Positions 57,025-64,000 of a stretch of 64,000 nucleotides of DNA are shown here, piece after piece (the stretch's first letter is position 1; the number at the start of each line of letters is the position of its first letter). The notes below the pieces were generated by a model. It did no database searches. It saw nothing but the letters and a program-made list of their open reading frames with translations, and was not told the DNA's origin. The translations under genes and the position numbers were made by a program. Source of the stretch: Parahoeflea alexandrii. GTDB taxonomy: Bacteria; Pseudomonadota; Alphaproteobacteria; Rhizobiales; Rhizobiaceae. Location: positions 930,001-994,000 of the forward strand of contig NZ_JAAAML010000002.1 in NCBI RefSeq assembly GCF_024105735.1. The letters run 5' to 3'.

Positions 57025-58044
57025 ATGAACCTCGCCAAATTCGACCGTTACCCGCTCACCTTCGCAGGCCCGACCCCGATCGAGCATCTTCCGCGTCTGA
57101 GCGCAGCCATTGGTGCCGATGTGGAGATCTATGCCAAGCGGGATGACTGCAATTCGGGCCTGGCGCTGGGCGGCAACAAGTTGCGCAAGCTCGAATACAT
57201 CGTGCCCGACGCGATCGCCGCTGGCGCTGATACCCTGGTCTCGATCGGCGGCGTCCAGTCCAACCACACCCGCATGGTCGCCGCGACTGCAGCAAAGATC
57301 GGCATGAAATGCGTGGTGGTCCAGGAAAGCTGGGTGCCGCATGATGACGCGGTCTACGACCGGGTTGGCAATATCCTGCTCACTCGCCTGATGGGCGCCG
57401 ACAGCAGGTTGGTCGACGAGGGTTTCGACATCGGCATCCGCCAGAGCTGGGAGGATGCGCTGCAGTCGGTACGCGACCGCGGCGGCGTGCCCTATCCGAT
57501 CCCGGCCGGTGCCTCGGTGCACAAATACGGCGGCCTCGGCTATGTCGGTTTCGCCGAGGAGGTGCGCGCCCAGGAAGCCGAAATGGGGATCACCTTCGAT
57601 TACATCATTGTCTGCGTCGTCACCGGTTCGACACAGGCCGGCATGATCGTGGGCTTTGCTGCCGACGACCGGGCGAACCGGGTCATCGGCATCGATGGCT
57701 CTGGAACCCCCGAGCAGCTGCGTGCACAGGTCCGCGGCATCGTGGACAACACAGCGGATCTTGTTGAGCTTGGCCGCAAGGTGCGTGACGACGAGATCGT
57801 CATCAACCCCGATTATGCCTATCCGGCCTATGGCGTCCCAAGCCACGAGACCAATGAGGCGATCCGCCTTGCCGCACGGACAGAAGCAATGATCACCGAT
57901 CCGGTCTACGAAGGAAAGTCGATGCAGGGCATGATCGATCTTGCGCAAAAGGGCTTTTTCCCCAAAGGCTCGAAGATTCTTTACGCCCACCTCGGAGGAG
58001 CTCCGGCGCTTAACGGCTACAGCTACACCTATCGCAACGGCTGA
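57025..58044 (+). CDS. acdS: 1-aminocyclopropane-1-carboxylate deaminase
   Basis: A 339-residue PLP enzyme cleaving ACC, the ethylene precursor, to ammonia and 2-oxobutyrate. PLP Lys52 is in [10 protein letters not shown]. The two residues that separate true ACC deaminases from D-cysteine desulfhydrases are both of the deaminase type: Glu296 (VYEGKSM) and Leu323 (AHLGGAPAL), equivalent to Glu295/Leu322 of the Pseudomonas enzyme. In plant- or alga-associated bacteria it lowers host ethylene. 2-Oxobutyrate yields propionyl-CoA, which the nearby pcc/mutase genes can use. Confidence 0.95.
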   Translation: MNLAKFDRYPLTFAGPTPIEHLPRLSAAIGADVEIYAKRDDCNSGLALGGNKLRKLEYIVPDAIAAGADTLVSIGGVQSNHTRMVAATAAKIGMKCVVVQESWVPHDDAVYDRVGNILLTRLMGADSRLVDEGFDIGIRQSWEDALQSVRDRGGVPYPIPAGASVHKYGGLGYVGFAEEVRAQEAEMGITFDYIIVCVVTGSTQAGMIVGFAADDRANRVIGIDGSGTPEQLRAQVRGIVDNTADLVELGRKVRDDEIVINPDYAYPAYGVPSHETNEAIRLAARTEAMITDPVYEGKSMQGMIDLAQKGFFPKGSKILYAHLGGAPALNGYSYTYRNG

Positions 58045-58192
58045 GGCAAACCGTCGGGTTTTGAGGCGTCGTCCCATTTACCGATGCCAGCGACGCCGCC
58101 CGGCGCCATTTTGTTTGTCATGGTTTGACACTGGTCAAGGCTGGATGTGCGTCTTGCGGCTATACTGCCCCTTTGTTTGAGCGGGGCATGAA

Positions 58193-59194
58193 ATGGAAGA
58201 CACAAAAAGCGAACTCGAAACAACGGTCGACGACGTGGCGGCCGCACTCTCCGAGACGGTGCTCGAAACATCGGACAAGGAAACGGTTGAGGCCAAGCCA
58301 CCGCGGTTGACCACAGCAGACATCCGCAAGGACGAAGCTGCGATCGCGCAATTGTTCGAGCAGGGGGTCTATCCCTACAAGACACGAATGCGCCGCGTTG
58401 CCTATGAAAAGGAAAAGGCCAGACTGCAAGTCGAGTTGCTCAAGGCCCAGCGCTGGATCGAGGATACCGGCCAGAAGGTGGTGATGCTGTTTGAAGGCCG
58501 GGATGCGGCCGGCAAGGGTGGCACCATCAAGCGCTTTACGGAGCATCTCAACCCGCGGACCGCCCGTGTTGTGGCCCTCAACAAGCCAACCGACCGGGAA
58601 CGCTCGCAATGGTACTTCCAGCGCTACATCGAGCATCTGCCGGCATCGGGCGAAATGGTGTTGTTCGACCGCTCCTGGTACAATCGCGCAGGTGTTGAGC
58701 GTGTCATGGGGTTTTCTTCGCCGACTGAATATCTCGAATTCATGCGCGAGGCACCCGAGATCGAGCGCATGCTCACCCGTTCCGGCATCCTTTTGTTCAA
58801 GTACTGGTTCTCGGTGACGCAGGGCGAACAGCTCAGGCGGTTTGGCCAGCGCGAGAGGGATCCGCTCAAGCAATGGAAACTGTCGCCCATCGACAAGGCC
58901 TCGCTCGACAAGTGGGACGACTACACCGAGGCCAAGGAGGCGATGTTCTTCTACACAGACACAGCCGACGCGCCCTGGACCATCGTCAAGTCCGACTGCA
59001 AGAAACGCGCACGACTCAATTGCATGAAGCACTTCCTGTCGAGCCTGCCCTATCCCAACAAGGATCATCTGGTTGTCCATCACCCGGACCGGCTGATTGT
59101 CGGTTCAAGCAGTCATGTCATCGGGACAGATGACCATATCCTGGGCAAGACCCTGCATCCGGACATCCGCAAGCCGAAGATGGCTGCCGGCTAG
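58193..59194 (+). CDS. ppk2: polyphosphate kinase 2 family protein
   Basis: A 333-residue PPK2 with a long acidic N-terminal tail (about 55 residues) before the kinase core. Walker A EGRDAAGKGG is at residues 101-110 and Walker B FDRSWYNRAGVE around Asp159; the KPTDRERSQWYFQRYIEHLP region forms the polyphosphate-side lid. It transfers phosphate between polyphosphate and nucleotides, most likely ADP/ATP or GDP/GTP (class I). It is monocistronic: a perfect terminator follows. Confidence 0.93.
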   Translation: MEDTKSELETTVDDVAAALSETVLETSDKETVEAKPPRLTTADIRKDEAAIAQLFEQGVYPYKTRMRRVAYEKEKARLQVELLKAQRWIEDTGQKVVMLFEGRDAAGKGGTIKRFTEHLNPRTARVVALNKPTDRERSQWYFQRYIEHLPASGEMVLFDRSWYNRAGVERVMGFSSPTEYLEFMREAPEIERMLTRSGILLFKYWFSVTQGEQLRRFGQRERDPLKQWKLSPIDKASLDKWDDYTEAKEAMFFYTDTADAPWTIVKSDCKKRARLNCMKHFLSSLPYPNKDHLVVHHPDRLIVGSSSHVIGTDDHILGKTLHPDIRKPKMAAG

Positions 59195-59222
59195 GCCGAA
59201 GCAGCAGTTGAGCCTGCTATTG

Positions 59223-59252
59223 GAAGCGTCGCCGGTGCGGCGCTTCTTTTTT
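59223..59252 (+). terminator. Rho-independent terminator of ppk2
   Basis: GAAGCGTCGC-CGGT-GCGGCGCTTC is a 10-bp stem (one G-T pair) with a 4-nt loop, immediately followed by TTTTTT (59247-59252), 28 bp after the ppk2 stop. Confidence 0.92.
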
Positions 59253-59264
59253 GTGAGCTTACCT

Positions 59265-59320
59265 CACACGAAGATATATTTAACCTCTTGAATATGGAAT
59301 ATCGCTTATATATATCTGGA
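59265..59320. promoter_or_regulatory. AT-rich promoter region of the sulfur island
   Basis: A sharply AT-rich tract upstream of the YeeE gene contains tandem GAATAT at 59290-59295 and 59297-59302 and TATATATATC nearby. TTGAATATG (59288-59296) also occurs upstream of cydA (5466-5474). A promoter with an operator for an ArsR-type sulfide sensor (BigR/SqrR) would be expected for such an operon, but no such regulator gene is in the window. Confidence 0.45.
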
Positions 59321-59378
59321 TCGGGCGCAACGACGCCCTGCCTTCAAACGGCACAATCCAAAGAGGGAAGACACAAGC

Positions 59379-59804
59379 ATGGAAACAGAATTCACGCCAT
59401 GGATGTCACTGACCGGCGGCATTCTCATCGGCCTTTCGGCAATCTTGTTGATGGCGTTCAATGGCCGCATTGCCGGCATGACCGGTATTCTCACGGGCAT
59501 TATTCCGCCGATATCGACTGACTGGGCCTGGCGCATTGCCTTTCTTGCCGGCGCTGTGATTGGTCCGATGGTTTTTCTGGCTGCCGGTGGTGCGATTCCC
59601 TACGCCGTTCCCGTCTCGCTGCCGCTGCTGGCTTTGGGCGGCCTGATCGTCGGCGTTGGCGTCTACTACGGTGCCGGCTGCACCTCGGGCCACGGTGTCT
59701 GCGGCATGGCGCGGCTGTCGCCGCGTTCGATCGCGGCAACGATCACCTTCATGATTTTCACCGGACTGACCGTCTATGTCGTCCGTCACATTGCGGGGAT
59801 CTGA
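59379..59804 (+). CDS. YeeE/YedE-family sulfur transport protein, first half
   Basis: A 141-residue membrane protein with four hydrophobic segments and the YeeE signature [23 protein letters not shown], whose Cys residues are thought to relay thiosulfate or another sulfur species. It is a half-length protein that pairs with the following gene, which carries the second GxCPGG half-motif. Inner-membrane location. Starts the sulfide/persulfide operon. Confidence 0.9.
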   Translation: METEFTPWMSLTGGILIGLSAILLMAFNGRIAGMTGILTGIIPPISTDWAWRIAFLAGAVIGPMVFLAAGGAIPYAVPVSLPLLALGGLIVGVGVYYGAGCTSGHGVCGMARLSPRSIAATITFMIFTGLTVYVVRHIAGI

Positions 59805-59807
59805 TCC

Positions 59808-60248
59808 ATGCAGAAGCTTCTCCTGTCCGGCCTCACCGGAATGATCTTCGGTCTTGGCATTGCCATCTCCGGCATGGCCAACCCGGCCAAGGTGCTCAAT
59901 TTCTTCGACGTTGCCGGCAGCTGGGATCCCAGCCTGATCTTCGTGATGGGCGGCGCACTGATAACGACTGCGATCGGTTACGTGCTGGTGTTCGGCGCCC
60001 GCAAGAAGCCGGTCTTCGATGCGGAATTCCATCTTCCGATCAACCGGACCATTGATGCGAGGCTGATCGGGGGCTCGGCCATCTTCGGAATTGGCTGGGG
60101 CATTGCCGGCTTTTGTCCCGGCGGCGCTATCCCTGCGCTCGGTTTCGGCGGCCTTGATGTCATCGCCTTCGTTGGCGCCATGATCATCGGCATCGTGCTG
60201 GCCCGGTCGCTCGACGGCCTGCGCCACAAGCCTGCCAAGGCATTCTGA
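59808..60248 (+). CDS. YeeE/YedE-family sulfur transport protein, second half (DUF6691)
   Basis: A 146-residue membrane protein with four hydrophobic segments, the conserved GMANPAKVLNFFDVAGSWDPSL stretch and the second Cys half-site GFCPGGAIPA. The pair corresponds to PmpA/PmpB-type two-component sulfur permeases found next to persulfide dioxygenases. It begins 3 bp after the preceding stop. Confidence 0.9.
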   Translation: MQKLLLSGLTGMIFGLGIAISGMANPAKVLNFFDVAGSWDPSLIFVMGGALITTAIGYVLVFGARKKPVFDAEFHLPINRTIDARLIGGSAIFGIGWGIAGFCPGGAIPALGFGGLDVIAFVGAMIIGIVLARSLDGLRHKPAKAF

Positions 60249-60349
60249 GCAAAGCGCCGGGTTGCCTCCGGGTGACCCGGCATCGTGAACATGGCGCCGC
60301 AACCTTCGGCGGCGCAAAATCCGACCTGACGAAAAGAGGAGATGATACA

Positions 60350-61234
60350 ATGTCGAACTATCCAGTGGACATGTCTGTCACACCAGAGGTCAAGGCTTTC
60401 TTCGACCCCGACACCAACACCATCAGTTATGTGGTCAGGGACCCTGCCTCCAAGTCCTGCGCTGTCGTCGATTCCGTCATGGACATCGACTATGCCGCCG
60501 GCCGGATCACCTACGGCCACGCCGACCGGATGATTGAATACATTCAGGAGAATGGCCTCACGCTGGAATGGATCATCGAGACCCATGTTCACGCCGACCA
60601 TCTTTCCGCCGCGCCCTACATCCAGGACAAGCTGGGCGGCAAGATTGGCATTGGCGACAAGATCATGGTCGTACAGGACACCTTCGGCAAGATCTTCAAC
60701 GAAGGCACGGAGTTTCAGCGCGACGGCTCGCAATTCGACGCCCTGTTCAAGGATGGCGATACCTATCAGATCGGCACGATGCAGGCCGTCGCCATGTACA
60801 CGCCGGGCCACACCCCCGCCTGCATGGTCCATGTCATGGGCAATGCCGCCTTTGTCGGCGACACCCTCTTCATGCCCGATGGCGGATCGGCCCGCGCCGA
60901 TTTCCCTGGCGGCGATGCAGCCACGCTCTACGATTCGATCCAGAAAGTGCTGTCGCTGCCCGACGAGATGCGCCTGTTCATGTGCCATGATTATGGTCCG
61001 AACGGTCGCGACATCCAGTGGGAAACCACGGTCGGCGACGAGAAGGCTCACAACATCCATGTCGGTGGCGGTAAGAGCCGTGAGGATTTCATCAAGTTCC
61101 GCACCGAGCGCGATGCCCAGCTGGCCATGCCGCGGCTGATCATCCCGTCGCTGCAGGTCAACATGCGCGCCGGTGACATTCCGACCGATAAGGACGGGCG
61201 TGCAATGCTGAAGGTTCCCGTCAACGGACTTTGA
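60350..61234 (+). CDS. persulfide dioxygenase-type metallo-beta-lactamase-fold protein
   Basis: A 294-residue MBL-fold protein with the metal motif THVHADH (His79, His81, Asp83, His84), PGHTPACMVHVMG and FMCHDYGPNGRD. It matches the ETHE1/Blh group that oxidises glutathione persulfide to sulfite, using a mononuclear iron. The ATG at 60350 has AGGAG upstream; a frame open from 60272 is not supported. With the YeeE pair and the SQR fusion it forms a sulfide-detoxification route: SQR makes persulfide, this enzyme makes sulfite. Confidence 0.9.
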   Translation: MSNYPVDMSVTPEVKAFFDPDTNTISYVVRDPASKSCAVVDSVMDIDYAAGRITYGHADRMIEYIQENGLTLEWIIETHVHADHLSAAPYIQDKLGGKIGIGDKIMVVQDTFGKIFNEGTEFQRDGSQFDALFKDGDTYQIGTMQAVAMYTPGHTPACMVHVMGNAAFVGDTLFMPDGGSARADFPGGDAATLYDSIQKVLSLPDEMRLFMCHDYGPNGRDIQWETTVGDEKAHNIHVGGGKSREDFIKFRTERDAQLAMPRLIIPSLQVNMRAGDIPTDKDGRAMLKVPVNGL

Positions 61235-61286
61235 CGGGCTCCTTCGACCATAAAGCGACACCGGACAGGCCGTAACCACGGATTGG

Positions 61287-62969
61287 ATGAAAGCAGTCAT
61301 GGACATCAGGAAGATCAACCGCGGGCTCTCGGTGAGCCCGCAAATCGCCCCGGCCGACGTGGCCGAGTTGAAGATGGCGGGCTTTCGTTCGATCATCTGC
61401 AATCGCCCCGACGGCGAGGGCAATGACCAGCCGACCTTCGCCGAAATCGAGGAGGCAGCCCGCACCGCGGGCCTTGAGGCCCACTACATGCCGATCATTC
61501 CCGGTCGCGTGGCCGACGAGGACGCCGGCAGGTTCGATGCCGCGATCTCTGATCTTCCCGGTCCCGTGCTCGCCTATTGCCGCACCGGCACCCGGTCGAC
61601 CACGCTCTGGGCCTTGGCCGAAGGTGCGCGCGGCACGCCTCTGCCCACCATTCTGGCCGCCACCAAGGCGGCCGGATACGACATGTCGGGCGTCGTAAGG
61701 CGCATTGCCAATGGCGGCAAGACACCCACGGATGTTGCCGATTTCTCCCATGACATCGTCATCATCGGCGGGGGGTCGGCGGGCGTTTCCGTCGCTGCCA
61801 GCCTGCTTGCCCGGGTGTCCGACCTCGACATCGCCATCATCGACCCGCAGGACGTTCATTATTATCAGCCCGGATGGACGATGGTCGGCGGCGGCATCTT
61901 CGAACCCGAAGTCACCGCCCGCACCATGGGATCGCTGATCCCGCGCGGTGTATCCTGGATCAAGGCCGCCGTTTCAGCCTTCGAGCCCGCCAACAACGCG
62001 GTGATCCTCGATGGCTGCCGGGTGGTCCGCTACAATCGCCTGATTGTCGCCCCCGGCCTCAAGCTCGATTGGGACGCCATCGAAGGGCTGCCCGAAACCC
62101 TCGGACGAAATGGTGTGACGTCGAACTACCGTTATGATCTGGCGCCCTATACCTGGAAGCTGGTCAAGGGCATGAAATCGGGCAAGGCGATCTTCACCCA
62201 GCCGCCGATGCCGATCAAATGTGCCGGAGCACCGCAGAAGGCGCTCTATCTTTCCGGCGATCACTGGTTCAAGTCCGGCGATCTGGCAAACATCGAGATC
62301 GAGTTCTGCAACGCCGGCGGCGTGCTCTTCGGGGTCAAGGACTATGTGCCCGCGCTTCAAGAGTACATCGCCAGGTACAATGCCCAACTGAGCTTCATGC
62401 ACAATCTGGTCAGGATTGATGGCCCGGCCAGGAAGGCCTGGTTCTCGGTCACCGATGCCGGCGGCAACAAGGAGATAGTCGAAAAGTCTTTCGACATGAT
62501 CCATGTCGTGCCGCCGCAGACAGCACCGGATTTCATCCGCGTCAGCCCGCTTGCCGATGCGGCAGGCTGGGTCGATGTCGATCAGACCACCCTGCGCCAC
62601 AAGACTTTCGAGAACATCTGGTCGCTGGGCGATGTGATGAACGCGCCCAACGCCAAGACGGCTGCCGCCGCCCGCAAGCAGGCCCCGGTGGTCGCCAACA
62701 ACGTCCTGGCCGACATAGGACGCGTCAAGGGCATCGCCCATTACGACGGCTACGGTTCCTGCCCGCTGACGGTGGAGCGTGGCAAGATCGTTCTCGCCGA
62801 ATTCGGCTACGGCGGTAAGCTGCTGCCGAGTTTTCCCGGCTTTCTCGTCGACGGCACCAGGCCGAGCCGGATCTCCTGGCTGCTCAAGGAGCGCATCCTG
62901 CCGCCGATCTACTGGAAGGCCATGCTCAAGGGCAAGGAATGGATGGCCAGGCCGGAAGTCGTCGGCTGA
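61287..62969 (+). CDS. fusion of DUF442 phosphatase-like domain and sulfide:quinone reductase
   Basis: A 560-residue two-domain protein. Residues 5-115 form a DUF442/TIGR01244-type protein tyrosine phosphatase-like domain with the loop CRTGTR at Cys98-Arg103. Residues 155-560 form an SQR-like flavoprotein: dinucleotide motif IIGGGSAGVSVA, KCAGAP and SCPL cysteines, and a C-terminal amphipathic SWLLKERILPPIYW tail. In many rhizobia the DUF442 domain is fused to the persulfide dioxygenase (Blh); here it is fused to SQR. It would oxidise sulfide to persulfide at the inner face of the membrane. ATG 61299 is an alternative start. Confidence 0.9.
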   Translation: MKAVMDIRKINRGLSVSPQIAPADVAELKMAGFRSIICNRPDGEGNDQPTFAEIEEAARTAGLEAHYMPIIPGRVADEDAGRFDAAISDLPGPVLAYCRTGTRSTTLWALAEGARGTPLPTILAATKAAGYDMSGVVRRIANGGKTPTDVADFSHDIVIIGGGSAGVSVAASLLARVSDLDIAIIDPQDVHYYQPGWTMVGGGIFEPEVTARTMGSLIPRGVSWIKAAVSAFEPANNAVILDGCRVVRYNRLIVAPGLKLDWDAIEGLPETLGRNGVTSNYRYDLAPYTWKLVKGMKSGKAIFTQPPMPIKCAGAPQKALYLSGDHWFKSGDLANIEIEFCNAGGVLFGVKDYVPALQEYIARYNAQLSFMHNLVRIDGPARKAWFSVTDAGGNKEIVEKSFDMIHVVPPQTAPDFIRVSPLADAAGWVDVDQTTLRHKTFENIWSLGDVMNAPNAKTAAAARKQAPVVANNVLADIGRVKGIAHYDGYGSCPLTVERGKIVLAEFGYGGKLLPSFPGFLVDGTRPSRISWLLKERILPPIYWKAMLKGKEWMARPEVVG

Positions 62970-63075
62970 ACTGACGGAACCACAATGACAAATCTGGCCC
63001 GACGCTCCGGAAAGGGCGCCGGCATCCCGATCTGTTGCTAAACGCCGGCGCTGGATGCGCTGCAAGGACATCGAC

Positions 63076-64000
63076 ATGCAAAAAGATCACGCAATCATCA
63101 ATCGCCTTGCCCGCGTCATGCCGGTCTTCGACTGGGGCCGCCGCTATGATCGCGACGCGCTGGGCAATGACCTTGTCGCGGCGGTCATCGTCACCATCAT
63201 GCTGATCCCGCAGTCGCTGGCCTATGCGTTGCTGGCCGGCCTGCCTGCCGAGACCGGGATCTATGCCTCGATCGCGCCCATCGTGCTTTACGCCATCTTC
63301 GGCACCAGCCGGGCGCTGGCCGTGGGACCCGTGGCGGTGGTCTCGCTGATGACTGCGGCAGCGATCGGTAACATCGCCGAACCGGGCTCGCCCGAACTGC
63401 TGCTTGCCGCCGTCACGCTGGCCTTCCTGTCGGGTGCCTTCCTTATCCTGCTCGGGATCTTCCGGCTCGGCTTTCTTGCCAACTTCCTCTCGCATCCGGT
63501 CATCGCCGGCTTCATTACCGCCTCGGGCATACTCATCGCCATGAGCCAGTTGCGCCATATCCTTGGCATTTCTGCCGGAGGCGCCAACCTGCCGGAGTTG
63601 CTGCAGTCCCTGTTCGAGCATCTGGGTGAGATCAACTGGATCACGTTGGCAATCGGAGTGAGCGCCACGGCCTTCCTGTTCTGGGTGCGCAAGGGGCTGA
63701 TGCCGCTATTGCTGTCGACAGGCATGAAGCCCAAGCTGGCCGGAGTGCTGGCCAAGGCCGGGCCGGTGGCTGCGGTCTTTGTCACCACCTTCATCGCCTG
63801 GGTCTTCAATCTCAGTGAAACCGCGGGCGTCCGGGTCGTTGGCGATGTACCGCAGGGCCTTCCGCCGCTGACCATGCCGTCGTTCTCGCCCGATCTGCTC
63901 GGCCAGCTGATCGGTCCCGCGGTGCTGATCTCGATCATCGGCTTTGTCGAATCGGTCTCGGTCGCCCAGACCCTTGCCGCCCGCAAGCGCCAGCGCATCG
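63076..64000 (+). CDS. SulP-family sulfate/anion permease, 5' part
   Basis: The first 308 codons are present; the gene is cut by the window end. It shows the SulP signature [32 protein letters not shown] (in the region of residues 45-78), followed by [11 protein letters not shown] and [21 protein letters not shown], with about eight hydrophobic segments in view. The STAS domain would lie beyond the window. It follows the SQR fusion by about 100 bp and may export sulfite/sulfate made by sulfide oxidation or import sulfate. ATG 63076 has an AAGGA site. Confidence 0.9.
   Translation, partial: MQKDHAIINRLARVMPVFDWGRRYDRDALGNDLVAAVIVTIMLIPQSLAYALLAGLPAETGIYASIAPIVLYAIFGTSRALAVGPVAVVSLMTAAAIGNIAEPGSPELLLAAVTLAFLSGAFLILLGIFRLGFLANFLSHPVIAGFITASGILIAMSQLRHILGISAGGANLPELLQSLFEHLGEINWITLAIGVSATAFLFWVRKGLMPLLLSTGMKPKLAGVLAKAGPVAAVFVTTFIAWVFNLSETAGVRVVGDVPQGLPPLTMPSFSPDLLGQLIGPAVLISIIGFVESVSVAQTLAARKRQRI

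Noticed and set aside
57025-58044. D-cysteine desulfhydrase
   Set aside because: The discriminating residues are Glu296 and Leu323, the ACC deaminase type, and an AcdR-like regulator is divergent.

Overview
The window is high-GC, densely packed, operon-rich DNA from an alphaproteobacterium, most likely a Rhizobiales member of the Rhizobiaceae/Hoeflea type and probably marine or plant/alga associated. This placement is inference from gene content: an imuA-imuB-dnaE2 mutagenesis cassette behind a GAAC-N7-GAAC LexA box, a rhizobial matR/matPQM-matAB malonate locus, acdR-acdS, FNR/FixK-type boxes, many TRAP transporters, and a dihydroxypropanesulfonate (DHPS) locus. I saw no rRNA, tRNA, CRISPR array, prophage or transposase gene.

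Layout. 1-100: tail of a succinate-semialdehyde dehydrogenase, then about 520 bp without a convincing gene. 0.6-9.5 kb: a low-oxygen block with a Tat-exported sulfide:quinone reductase-like flavoprotein and a DUF5368 membrane partner, cytochrome bd oxidase cydABX, its assembly exporter cydDC, and an NsrR-like Rrf2 regulator. FNR-type boxes lie in front of all three minus-strand transcription units. 9.6-16.2 kb: malonate uptake and use (matR divergent from matPQMAB), with a perfect palindromic operator. 16.4-19.9 kb: a four-gene envelope operon (GtrA, GT2, YdjC/NaxD-like deacetylase, ArnT-like transferase) that looks like a lipid A hexosamine-modification pathway. 20-24 kb: a fucose-type sugar cluster (mutarotase, aldo/keto reductase, GntR regulator, UxaA-family dehydratase).

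24.2-30 kb: SOS mutagenesis genes imuA, imuB and dnaE2. 30-38.8 kb: a LacI regulator with two tandem operators, a small membrane protein, a TRAP transporter, HpsN/O/P-type dehydrogenases for DHPS, and a YeiH-family anion exporter. 39-45.4 kb: a dipeptide-type ABC importer with an M19 dipeptidase. 45.4-46 kb: a DUF559 gene framed by inverted intergenic repeats. 46-55.8 kb: propionyl-CoA metabolism (methylmalonyl-CoA mutase and pccA in one unit, pccB with the biotin transporter bioY in another, regulated by a divergent ScfR/RamB-like protein), with a YghU-type glutathione transferase, a cupin and an unknown gene between them. 55.9-59.2 kb: aroQ, acdR/acdS (ACC deaminase) and a polyphosphate kinase 2. 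59.4-64 kb: a sulfide/persulfide island (two YeeE-type transporters, persulfide dioxygenase, a phosphatase-like/SQR fusion) running into a SulP permease cut by the window end.

Functionally the window combines small organic-acid and organosulfonate scavenging (malonate, DHPS, peptides, propionate) with reduced-sulfur oxidation and microaerobic respiration. Repeated design features are divergent regulator/operon pairs with palindromic operators, 4-nt stop/start overlaps (some using TTG), and strong hairpins after the substrate-binding-protein gene in both TRAP operons.
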